NCBI RefSeq assembly: GCF_021347895.1
Contig: NC_067120.1
Span: 13,253,361 to 13,317,360, forward strand
Source: Acanthochromis polyacanthus
Taxonomy: Eukaryota > Chordata > Actinopteri > Pomacentridae
Length of the DNA: 64,000 bases
Reading direction: 5' to 3'
The notes under the pieces were generated by a model, which ran no database searches, was not told the origin of the DNA, and saw only the letters and a list, made by a program, of their open reading frames with translations. Made by a program: the position numbers and the translations under genes. Within the stretch, counting starts at the first letter, position 1, and each line of letters opens with the position of its first letter. Below, piece by piece: positions 43,401 to 55,400 of the stretch.

Positions 43401-46400
43401 CACAATTTTAACACCATATTGTGAATAGGGTAGTTTAAGAGTTATTCCATTTTTCAATGCCTATGGGGAAAAATTAAAATAAGTCTTCAAAAGGATATAA
43501 AAAGCATAATACACTACAAAAATCATTGAAATGCCATCTACACTGATGACAGGAACCTTAAACATAATCTGGTAAGTATTTCGGAACATACTATAAACTT
43601 TAAAAATGATATAAATTCAGTTTTACCTCCAACTCTGGTGCTCCAAGAAGGTTATGATTAATAAGTGTGACAACTTCTGATCCATATGATATTATTAGCG
43701 ATCGTGGACAAGAAACATCTTCAGTGGGATCGCAAAAGACATTATCAATATAAATTTTCAGGTAATGTCTTGGTAAAATCTCTTCCATTAAAACATAAGT
43801 ACAGTTCCCTTGATAACTGTAGTAGAATCCATCAAAAGTTATGTAATGAGGATCTCCCCAGCCTTCGCATACACCTGGAAAAAAAGCAAAAAAAAAGATG
43901 TAAACATCTAAAATGAATTTAAAAGAGATGTATACAAGTGAATAGAAATATCACACATCTACAGAATAACTCACAGTCACAAACATAATGTTGGCAGCAG
44001 TAGTACTCATCATACACAAGAACTGGTTTCTTTCCATTAGTACAAGTTATATTCTGAATGGGCGGACATTCATATGGAACTATTTCAATTGTATTATTCT
44101 CAATACACTTGGCCATGGTGCAGTTGCACAGGAAGAAGGTCTCATTTTGCTAAAAGAAAACAATAAGAAGAATAGAAAAAAAATTAAGACAATTGTGTTT
44201 GGTAAAGCAAAGGTAAGAAAGCAAGTAACTGAACAAATGAAAATCAACAGGCGTTATAGTTTCAAGTGCAACATGAAATAGCGTAAGCATAAGTCTACAA
44301 ACAAGAACAGACTTACTGTGACATTCCATTCAGGACACGTAGGTGGTATGGGTGTCGGTGTGAGCGTGGATGTAGGTGTGGTTGTGGTCCTACACTCTTC
44401 AGTCGTGTTGTGGATTTCACAAACGTCGGAACATATCATAGACAGACAAATGCCTGATCCAATGTGTTCCTTATCAAGTATTACCTCCCCTTAATTTGTG
44501 GAAAAAAAGCAAAGAGAAGATGTAAAAGGTAAAGAGTGTTCTTGAAAAAGAAGACATGATATTTGTCAGCATCTTAAATACAATAGCTGATTTTAAAATT
44601 TTAGGTTTACCTGGGTTATAAACCTCGCCATTAAAAATACAGAAGCATTTTGTAGTCAAAGTTGGACTAGCTACTGCTGGAGTTGTAGATGTTGTGGTTG
44701 TGGTTGGACCTGCAGTTGTAGTAGAAGGTTGGGTAGTTGGAGTTGCAGATTTTGTGGTTGTGGTTGGAACTGCAGTTGTAGTAGGAGGTTGGGTTGTTGG
44801 AGGTGTTGATGTTGTGGTTGGACCTGGAGTTGGAGTAGGAGATTGGGTTGTTGGAGTTGTAGATGTTGTGGTTGTTGTTGGACCTGCAGTTGGAGTAGGA
44901 GGTTGGGTTGTTGGAGTTGTAAATGTTGTGGTTGTGGTTGGACCTGCAGTTGTAGTAGGAGGTTGGGTTGTTGGAGGTGTAGATGTTGTGGTTGTTGTTG
45001 GACCTGCAGTTGGAGTAGAAGGTTGGGTTGTTGGAGTTGTAGATGTTGTGGTTGTTGTTGGACCTGCAGTTGTAGTAGGAGGTTGGGTTGTTGGAGGTGT
45101 AGATGTTGTGGTTGTTGTTGGACCTGCAGTTGTAGTAGGAGGTTGGGTTGTTGGAGGTGTAGATGTTGTGGTTGTTGATGTGGTTGGACCTGCAGTTGTA
45201 GTAGGAGGTTGGGTTGTTGGAGTTGTAGATGTTGTGGTTGTGGTTGGACCTGCAGTTGTAGTAGGAGGTTGGGTTGTTGGAGTTGTAGATGTTGTGGTTG
45301 TGGTTGGACCTGCAGTTGTAGTAGGAGGTTGGGTTGTTGGAGGTGTAGATATTGTGGTTGTTGTTGGACCTGCAGTTGGAGTAGAAGGTTGGGTTGTTGG
45401 AGTTGTAGATGTTGTGGTTGTTGTTGGACCTGCAGTTGTAGTAGGAGGTTGGGTTGTTGGAGGTGTAGATGTTGTGGTTGTGGTTGGACCTGCAGTTGTA
45501 GTAGGAGGTTGGGTTGTTGGAGGTGTAGATGTTGTGGTTGTTGTTGGACCTGCAGTTGTAGTAGGAGGTTGGGTTGTTGGAGTTGTAGATGTTGTGGTTG
45601 TTGTTGGACCTGCAGTTGTAGTAGGAGGTTGGGTTGTTGGAGGTGTAGATGTTGTGGTTGTTGATGTGGTTGGACCTGCAGTTGTAGTAGGAGGTTGGGT
45701 TGTTGGAGTTGTAGATGTTGTGGTTGTGGTTGGACCTGCAGTTGTAGTAGGAGGTTGGGTTGTTGGAGGTGTAGATGTTGTGGTTGTTGTTGGACCTGCA
45801 GTTGTAGTAGGAGGTTGGGTTGTTGGAGTTGTAGATGTTGTGGTTGTTGTTGGACCTGCAGTTGTAGTAGGAGGTTGGGTTGTTGGAGGTGTAGATGTTG
45901 TGGTTGTTGATGTGGTTGGACCTGCAGTTGGAGTAGGAGGTTGGGTTGTTGGAGTTGTAGATGTTGTGGTTGTGGTTGGACCTGCAGTTGTAGTAGGAGG
46001 TTGGGTTGTTGGAGTTGTAGATGTTGTGGTTGTGGTTGGACCTGCAGTTGTAGTAGGAGGTTGGGTTGTTGGAGGTGTAGATGTTGTGGTTGTTGTTGGA
46101 CCTGCAGTTGGAGTAGAAGGTTGGGTTGTTGGAGTTGTAGATGTTGTGGTTGTTGTTGGACCTGCAGTTGTAGTAGGAGGTTGGGTTGTTGGAGGTGTAG
46201 ATGTTGTGGTTGTGGTTGGACCTGCAGTTGTAGTAGGAGGTTGGGTTGTTGGAGGTGTAGATGTTGTGGTTGTTGTTGGACCTGCAGTTGTAGTAGGAGG
46301 TTGGGTTGTTGGAGTTGTAGATGTTGTGGTTGTTGTTGGACCTGCAGTTGTAGTAGGAGGTTGGGTTGTTGGAGGTGTAGATGTTGTGGTTGTGGTTGGA

Positions 46401-49400
46401 CCTGCAGTTGTAATAGGAGGTTGGGTTGTTGGAGGTGTAGATGTTGTGGTTGTTGTTGGACCTGCAGTTGTAGTAGGAGGTTGGGTTGTTGGAGGTGTAG
46501 ATGTTGTGGTTGTTGATGTGGTTGGACCTGCAGTTGGAGTAGGAGGTTGGGTTGTTGGAGTTGTAGATGTTGTGGTTGTGGTTGGACCTGCAGTTGTAGT
46601 AGGAGGTTGGGTTGTTGGAGTTGTAGATGTTGTGGTTGTTGTTGGACCTGCAGTTGTAGTAGGAGGTTGGGTTGTTGGAGGTGTAGATGTTGTGGTTGTT
46701 GTTGGACCTGCAGTTGGAGTAGAAGGTTGGGTTGTTGGAGTTGTAGATGTTGTGGTTGTTGTTGGACCTGCAGTTGTAGTAGGAGGTTGGGTTGTTGGAG
46801 GTGTAGATGTTGTGGTTGTGGTTGGACCTGCAGTTGTAGTAGGAGGTTGGGTTGTTGGAGTTGTAGATGTTGTGGTTGTTGATGTGGTTGGACCTGCAGT
46901 TGTAGTAGGAGGTTGGGTTGTTGGAGGTGTAGATGTTGTGGTTGTTGTTGGACCTGCAGTTGGAGTAGGAGGTTGGGTTGTTGGAGTTGTAAATGTTGTG
47001 GTTGTGGTTGGACCTGCAGTTGTAGTAGGAGGTTGGGTTGTTGGAGGTGTAGATGTTGTGGTTGTTGTTGGACCTGCAGTTGGAGTAGAAGGTTGGGTTG
47101 TTGGAGTTGTAGATGTTGTGGTTGTTGTTGGACCTGCAGTTGTAGTAGGAGGTTGGGTTGTTGGAGGTGTAGATGTTGTGGTTGTTGTTGGACCTGCAGT
47201 TGTAGTAGGAGGTTGGGTTGTTGGAGGTGTAGATGTTGTGGTTGTTGATGTGGTTGGACCTGCAGTTGTAGTAGGAGGTTGGGTTGTTGGAGTTGTAGAT
47301 GTTGTGGTTGTGGTTGGACCTGCAGTTGTAGTAGGAGGTTGGGTTGTTGGAGGTGTAGATGTTGTGGTTGTTGTTGGACCTGCAGTTGTAGTAGGAGGTT
47401 GGGTTGTTGGAGTTGTAGATGTTGTGGTTGTTGTTGGACCTGCAGTTGTAGTAGGAGGTTGGGTTGTTGGAGGTGTAGATGTTGTGGTTGTTGATGTGGT
47501 TGGACCTGCAGTTGGAGTAGGAGGTTGGGTTGTTGGAGTTGTAGATGTTGTGGTTGTGGTTGGACCTGCAGTTGTAGTAGGAGGTTGGGTTGTTGGAGTT
47601 GTAGATGTTGTGGTTGTGGTTGGACCTGCAGTTGTAGTAGGAGGTTGGGTTGTTGGAGGTGTAGATATTGTGGTTGTTGTTGGACCTGCAGTTGGAGTAG
47701 AAGGTTGGGTTGTTGGAGTTGTAGATGTTGTGGTTGTTGTTGGACCTGCAGTTGTAGTAGGAGGTTGGGTTGTTGGAGGTGTAGATGTTGTGGTTGTGGT
47801 TGGACCTGCAGTTGTAGTAGGAGGTTGGGTTGTTGGAGGTGTAGATGTTGTGGTTGTTGTTGGACCTGCAGTTGTAGTAGGAGGTTGGGTTGTTGGAGTT
47901 GTAGATGTTGTGGTTGTGGTTGGACCTGCAGTTGTAGTAGGAGGTTGGGTTGTTGGAGGTGTAGATGTTGTGGTTATTGATGTGGTTGGACCTGCAGTTG
48001 TAGTAGGAGGTTGGGTTGTTGGAGTTGTAGATGTTGTGGTTGTGGTTGGAACTGCAGTTGTAGTAGGAGGTTGGGTTGTTGGAGGTGTAGATATTGTGGT
48101 TGTTGTTGGACCTGCAGTTGGAGTAGAAGGTTGGGTTGTTGGAGTTGTAGATGTTGTGGTTGTTGTTGGACCTGCAGTTGTAGTAGGAGGTTGGGTTGTT
48201 GGAGGTGTAGATGTTGTGGTTGTGGTTGGACCTGCAGTTGTAGTAGGAGGTTGGGTTGTTGGAGGTGTAGATGTTGTGGTTGTTGTTGGACCTGCAGTTG
48301 TAGTAGGAGGTTGGGTTGTTGGAGTTGTAGATGTTGTGGTTGTTGTTGGACCTGCAGTTGTAGTAGGAGGTTGGGTTGTTGGAGGTGTAGATGTTGTGGT
48401 TGTTGATGTGGTTGGACCTGCAGTTGTAGTAGGAGGTTGGGTTGTTGGAGTTGTAGATGTTGTGGTTGTGGTTGGACCTGCAGTTGTAGTAGGAGGTTGG
48501 GTTGTTGGAGGTGTAGATGTTGTGGTTGTTGTTGGACCTGCAGTTGTAGTAGGAGGTTGGGTTGTTGGAGTTGTAGATGTTGTGGTTGTTGTTGGACCTG
48601 CAGTTGTAGTAGGAGGTTGGGTTGTTGGAGGTGTAGATGTTGTGGTTGTTGATGTGGTTGGACCTGCAGTTGGAGTAGGAGGTTGGGTTGTTGGAGTTGT
48701 AGATGTTGTGGTTGTGGTTGGACCTGCAGTTGTAGTAGGAGGTTGGGTTGTTGGAGTTGTAGATGTTGTGGTTGTGGTTGGACCTGCAGTTGTAGTAGGA
48801 GGTTGGGTTGTTGGAGGTGTAGATGTTGTGGTTGTTGTTGGACCTGCAGTTGGAGTAGAAGGTTGGGTTGTTGGAGTTGTAGATGTTGTGGTTGTTGTTG
48901 GACCTGCAGTTGTAGTAGGAGGTTGGGTTGTTGGAGGTGTAGATGTTGTGGTTGTGGTTGGACCTGCAGTTGTAGTAGGAGGTTGGGTTGTTGGAGGTGT
49001 AGATGTTGTGGTTGTTGTTGGACCTGCAGTTGTAGTAGGAGGTTGGGTTGTTGGAGTTGTAGATGTTGTGGTTGTTGTTGGACCTGCAGTTGTAGTAGGA
49101 GGTTGGGTTGTTGGAGGTGTAGATGTTGTGGTTGTTGTTGGACCTGCAGTTGTAGTAGGAGGTTGGGTTGTTGGAGTTGTAGATGTTGTGGTTGTTGTTG
49201 GACCTGCAGTTGTAGTAGGAGGTTGGGTTGTTGGAGGTGTAGATGTTGTGGTTGTTGATGTGGTTGGACCTGCAGTTGGAGTAGGAGGTTGGGTTGTTGG
49301 AGTTGTAGATGTTGTGGTTGTGGTTGGACCTGCAGTTGTAGTAGGAGGTTGGGTTGTTGGAGTTGTAGATGTTGTGGTTGTTGTTGGACCTGCAGTTGTA

Positions 49401-52400
49401 GTAGGAGGTTGGGTTGTTGGAGGTGTAGATGTTGTGGTTGTTGTTGGACCTGCAGTTGGAGTAGAAGGTTGGGTTGTTGGAGTTGTAGATGTTGTGGTTG
49501 TTGTTGGACCTGCAGTTGTAGTAGGAGGTTGGGTTGTTGGAGGTGTAGATGTTGTGGTTGTGGTTGGACCTGCAGTTGTAGTAGGAGGTTGGGTTGTTGG
49601 AGTTGTAGATGTTGTGGATGTTGATGTGGTTGGACCTGCAGTTGTAGTAGGAGGTTGGGTTGTTGGAGGTGTAGATGTTGTGGTTGTTGTTGGACCTGCA
49701 GTTGGAGTAGAAGGTTGGGTTGTTGGAGTTGTAGATGTTGTGGTTGTTGTTGGACCTGCAGTTGTAGTAGGAGGTTGGGTTGTTGGAGGTGTAGATGTTG
49801 TGGTTGTTGATGTGGTTGGACCTGCAGTTGTAGTAGGAGGTTGGGTTGTTGGAGTTGCAGATGTTGTGGTTGTGGTTGGACCTGCAGTTGTAGTAGGAGG
49901 TTGGGTTGTTGGAGGTGTAGATGTTGTGGTTATTGATGTGGTTGGACCTGCAGTTGTAGTAGGAGGTTGGGTTGTTGGAGTTGTAGATGTTGTGGTTGTG
50001 GTTGGAACTGCAGTTGTAGTAGGAGGTTGGGTTGTTGGAGTTGTAGATGTTGTGGTTGTGGTTGGACCTGCAGTTGTAGTAGGAGGTTGGGTTGTTGGAG
50101 GTGTAGATGTTGTGGTTGTTGTTGGACCTGCAGTTGTAGTAGGAGGTTGGGTTGTTGGAGTTGTAGATGTTGTGGTTGTTGTTGGACCTGCAGTTGTAGT
50201 AGGAGGTTGGGTTGTTGGAGGTGTAGATGTTGTGGTTGTTGATGTGGTTGGACCTGCAGTTGTAGTAGGAGGTTGGGTTGTTGGAGTTGTAGATGTTGTG
50301 GTTGTTGTTGGACCTGCAGTTGTAGTAGGAGGTTGGGTTGTTGGAGGTGTAGATGTTGTGGTTGTTGTTGGACCTGCAGTTGTAGTAGGAGGTTGGGTTG
50401 TTGGAGTTGTAGATGTTGTGGTTGTTGTTGGACCTGCAGTTGGAGTAGAAGGTTGGGTTGTTGGAGTTGTAATTGTTGTGGTTGGGCCTGCTGTTGTTGT
50501 GGGAGGTTTGTGTATTGTAGTCGTAGCTGTTGTGGATTCAGGTGTTGTCCCAGATACGAGTGGTTTTGCAGTTGGTGTCGGTGTTTTTGTGGTTGGGCCT
50601 CCCGTTTTGATAGTAGTTCCAGTTGTTGGTGTTGTAATTGTTGTGGTTGGACCTGCAGTTTTAGTAGGAGGTTGGGCTGTTGGAGGTGTCGATGTTGTGG
50701 TTGTTGTTGGACCTGCAGTTGTAGTAGGAGGTTGGGTTGTTGGGGTTGTCGATGTTGTGGTTGTTGGTGGACCTGCAGTTGTAGTAGGAGGTTGGGTTGT
50801 TGGAGGTGTAGATGTTGTGGTTGTTGTTGGACCTGCAGTTGTAGTAGGAGGTTGTGTTGTTGGAGGTGTAGATGTTGTGGTTGGACTTGCAGTTGTAGTA
50901 GGAGGTTGGGTTGTTGGAGTTGTAGATGTTGTGGTTGTTGTTGGACCTGCAGTTGTAGTGGGAGGTTGGGTTGTTGGAGGTGTAGATGTTGTGGTTGTTG
51001 TTGGACCTGCAGTTGTAGTAGGAGGTTGGGTTGTTGCAGTTGTAGATGTTGTGGTTGTTGTTGGACCTGCAGTTGTAGTAGGAGGTTGGGTTGTTGGAGG
51101 TGAAGATGTTGTGGTTGTTGATGTGGTTGGACCTGCAGTTGTAGTAGGAGGTTGGGTTGTTGGAGTTGTAGATGTTGTGGTTGTGGTTGGACCTGCAGTT
51201 GTAGTAGGAGGTTGGGTTGTTGGAGGTGTAGATGTTGTGGTTGTTGTTGGACCTGCAGTTGTAGTAGGAGGTTGTGTTGTTGGAGGTGTAGATGTTGTGG
51301 TTGGACCTGCAGTTGTAGTAGGAGGTTGGGTTGTTTGAGTTGGAGATGTTGTGGTTGTTGTTGGACCTGCAGTTGTAGTAGGAGGTTGGGTTGTTGGAGT
51401 TGTAGATGTTGTGGATGTGGTTGGACCTGCAGTTGTAGTAGGAGGTTGGGTTGTTGGAGGTGTAGATGTTGTGGTTGTTGTTGGACCTACAGTTGTAGTA
51501 GGAGGTTGGGTTGTTGGAGTTGTAGATGTTGTGGTTGTTGTTGGACCTGCAGTTGTAGTAGGAGGTTGGGTTGTTGGAGGTGTAGATGTTGTGGTTGTTG
51601 ATGTGGTTGGACCTGCAGTTGTAGTAGGAGGTTGGGTTGTTGGAGGTGTAGATGTTGTTGTTGTTGTTGTTGGACCTGCAGTTGTAGTAGGAGGTTGGGT
51701 TGTTGGAGGTGTAGATGTTGTGGTTGTGGTTGGACCTGCAGTTGTAGTAGGAGGTTGGGTTGTTGGAGGTGTAGATGTTGTGGTTGGACCTGCAGTTGTA
51801 GTAGGAGGATGGGTTGGTGGAATTGTAGATGTTGTGGTTGTTGTTGGACTTGCAGTTGTTGTAGGAGGTTGGGTTGTTGGAGTTGTAGATGTTGTGGTTG
51901 TTGTTGGACCTGCAGTTGTAGTAGGAGGTTGGGTTGTTGGAGCTGTAGGTGTTGTGGTTGTTGTTGGACCTGCAGTTGTAGTAGGAGGTTGGGTTGTTGG
52001 AGGTGTAGATGTTGTGGTTGTGGTTGGACCTGCAGTTGTAGTAGGAGGTTGGGCTGTTGGAGGTGTAGATGTTGTGGTTGGACCTGCAGTTGTAGTAGGA
52101 GGTTGTGTTGTTGGATTTGTAGATGTTGTGGTTGTTGTTGGACCTGCAGTTGTAGTAGGAGGTTGGGTTGTTGGTGGTGTTGATCTTGTGGTTGTGGTTG
52201 GACCTGCAGTTGTAGTAGGAGGTTGGGTTGTTGGTGGTGTTGACCTTGTGGTTGTTGTTGGACCTGCAGTTGTCGTAGGAGGTTTGGTTGCTGGAGTTGT
52301 AGATGTTGTGGTTGTTGTTGGACCTGCAGTCGTAGTAGGAGGTTGGGTTGTTGTTGGTGTTGATCTTGTGGTTGTGGTTGGACGTGTAGTTGTAGTAGGA

Positions 52401-55400
52401 GGTTGGGTTGTTGGAGTTGTAGATGTTGTGGTTGTTGTTGGACCTGCAGTTGTAGTAGGAGGCTGGGTTGTTGGAGGTGTAGATGTTGTGGTTGTGGTTG
52501 GACCTGCAGTTATAGTAGAAGGTTGGGTTGTTGGAGGTGTAGATGTTGTGGTTGTTGTTGGACCTGCAGTTGTCGTAGGAGGTTGGGTTGTTGGAGGTGT
52601 AGATGTTGTGGTTGTGGTTGGACCTGCAGTTATAGTAGGAGGTTGGGTTGTTGGAGTTGTAGATGTTGTGGTTGTTGTTGGACCTGCAGTTGTAGTAGGA
52701 GGTTGGGTTGTTGGAGGTGTAGATGTTGTGGTTGTTGTTGGACCTGCAGTTGTAGTAGGAGGTTGGGTTGTTGGAGTTGTCGATGTTGTGGTTGTTGTTG
52801 GACCTGCAGATGTAGTAGGAGGTTGGGTTGTTGGAGGTGTAGATGTTGTGGTTGTTGTTGGACCTGCAGTTGTAGTAGGAGGTTGGGTTGTTGGTGGTGT
52901 TGATCTTGTGGTTGTGGTTGGACCTGCAGTTGTAGTAGGAGGTTGGGTTGTTGGAGTTGGAGATGTTGTGGTTGGACCTGCAGTTGTAGTAGGAGGTTGG
53001 GTTGTTGGAGTTGTCGATGTTGTGGTTGTTGTTGGACCTGCAGTTGCAGTCGGAGGTTGGGTTGTTGGAGTTGTAGATGTTGTGGTTGGACCTGCAGTTG
53101 TAGTAGGAGGTTGGGTTGTTGGATTTGTCGATGTTGTGGTTGTTGTTGGACCTGCAGTTGTAGTAGGAGGTTGGGTTGTTGGAGGTGTCGATGTTGTGGT
53201 TGTTGTTGGACCTGCAGTTGCAGTAGGAGGTTGGGTTGGTGGAGTTGTCGATGTTGTGGTTGTTGTTGGACCTGCAGTTGTAGTAGGAGGTTGGGTTGTT
53301 GGAGGTGTAGATGTTGTGGTTGTTTTTGGACCTGCAGTTGCAGTAGGAGGTTGGGTTGTTGGAGGTGTAGATGTTGTGGTTGTTGTTGGACCTGCAGTTG
53401 TAGTAGGAGGTTGGGTTGTTGGAGGTGTAGATGTTGTGGTTGGACCTGCAGTTGTAGTAGGAGGTTGGGTTGTTGGAGGTGTAGATGTTGTGGTTGTTGT
53501 TGGCCCTGCAGTTGTAGTAGGAGGTTGGGTTTTTGGAGTTGTAGATGTTGTGGTTGGACCTACAGTTGTGGTAGGAGGTTGGGATGTTGATGTGGTGATT
53601 GTCGTGGTTGGGGTTAAGCCTGTACTTGGAATTGTCGATCCACATATATTTACTTCACAACATACTCTGATTTTGTAGTCAAAGCACTTTCGTGGAGGTC
53701 TTGACTGGTCCTCTGCTTTACATATCAATCCATAATTCACATCACAAGTAACAGTTTGGCCAGTTTGAGTTATATAGTCATTGAAGTCCATGTCCGGGAC
53801 ATGAACAGCTCGACAATCAATGATCCAGCGTTTGTCACATATTTGTAGACCACTGTTTGTGATATTCTCATATGTTTCCCAGTCACTGTGATCTGTACTT
53901 GGATCATGCACATTATACCAGTCTGACCACTCACACGTGATACAAGGATTAGTTGTGGTTGGTGCTGCAGTTGTAGTAGGAGGTTGGGTTGTTGGAGTTG
54001 TAGATGTTGTGGTTGTTGTTGGACCTGCAGTTGTAGTAGGAGGTTGGGTTGTTGGAGGTGTAGATGTTGTGGTTGTGGTTGGACCTGCAGTTGTAGTAGG
54101 AGGTTGGGTTGTTGGAGTTGTAGATGTTGTGGTTGTTGTTGGACCTGCAGTTGTAGTAGGAGGTTGGGTTGTTGGAGGTGTAGATGTTGTGGTTGTGGTT
54201 GGACCTGCAGTTGGAGTAGGAGGTTGGGTTGTTGAAGGTGTAGATGTTGTGGTTGGACCTGCAGTTGTAGTAGGAGGATGGGTTGGTGGAATTGTAGATG
54301 TTGTGGTTGTTGTTGGACCTGCAGTTGTAGTAGGAGGTTGGGTTGTTGGAGGTGTAGATGTAGTGGTTGTTGTTGGACCTGCAGTTGTAGAAGGAGGTTG
54401 GGTTGTTGGAGCTGTAGATGTTGTGGTTGTTGTTGGACCTGCAGTTGTAGTAGGAAGTTGGGTTGTTGGAGGTGTAGATGTTGTGGTTGTGGTTGGACCT
54501 GCAGTTGTAGTAGGAGGTTGGGCTGTTGGAGGTGTAGATGTTGTGGTTGGACCTGCAGTTGTACTCGGAGGTTGGGTTGTTGGAGTTGTAGATGTTGTGG
54601 TTGTTGTTGGACCTGCAGATGTAGTAGGAGGTTGGGTTGTTGGAGGTGTATATGTTGTGGTTGTTGTTGGACCTGCAGTTGTAGTAGGAGGTTGGGTTGT
54701 TGGAGGTGTAGATGTTGTGGTTGTTGTTGGACCTGCAGTTGTAGTAGGAGGTTGGGTTGTTGGAGGTGTAGATGTTGTGGTTGGACCTGCAGTTGTAGTA
54801 GGAGGTTGGGTTGTTTTAGTTGTAGATGTTGTGGTTGTTGTTGGACCTGCAGTTGTAGTAGGAGGTTTGGTTGTAGCTGTTGTGGTTTCAACTGGAGTTG
54901 GAGTGGAAGATTGGGTTGTTGGAGTTGTAGATGTTGTGGTTGGACCTGCAGTTGTAGTCGGAGGTTGGGTTGTTGGAGATGTAGATGTTGCGGTTGTGGT
55001 TGAACCTGCAGTTGGAGTAGGTGGTTTGGTTGTAATTGCTGTGGTTGTGGTTGGAACTCGAGTTGTAGTCGGAGGTTGGGTGGTTGGAATTGTAGTTGTT
55101 GCAGTTGGTCCTGCAGTTGTCGTAGGAGACTGGGTTCTTGGGGTTGAAATTGCTGTAGTCGTCGTTGGGCCTGAAGTTGTCGTTGGGGTTGTAATAGGGC
55201 ACGGTTCCTTTCCATCTACCACTGTTGCATTAATGCAGATTGCATAGTAACACATTCCCAAATTGTCGGTCACATTGTAAATAACTTCATTTTCTTCATA
55301 TACAGTTCCGTTGTAAATGCAGGGACATATGTCCACACATGTCTGGTTCTTCTCATTAAATATAGGTTTATCTTCTGGGCATACAGGGTAACAGCCTGTA

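Noticed and set aside
44694..51338. Plus-strand open frame of 2,214 codons rich in Val/Gly ([14 protein letters not shown] repeats), and similar frames over the gene A array
   Set aside because: It is the antisense of the mucin repeat. Units are multiples of 3 bp without stops, so antisense frames stay open. The sense strand has splice sites, conserved domains and a consistent frame.
44843..55003. Plus-strand Cys-rich frames ([19 protein letters not shown]), metallothionein-like in look
   Set aside because: Another antisense frame of the same 60 bp unit, broken at every 66 bp unit. It has no start context, flanking exons or homology beyond low complexity.
5653..55200. Could the regular arrays be CRISPR or satellite DNA?
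   Set aside because: Units vary as 54/60/66 bp, encode Thr/Pro mucin sequence in one frame, and lie within an exon between Cys-rich domains. There is no spacer/repeat alternation.
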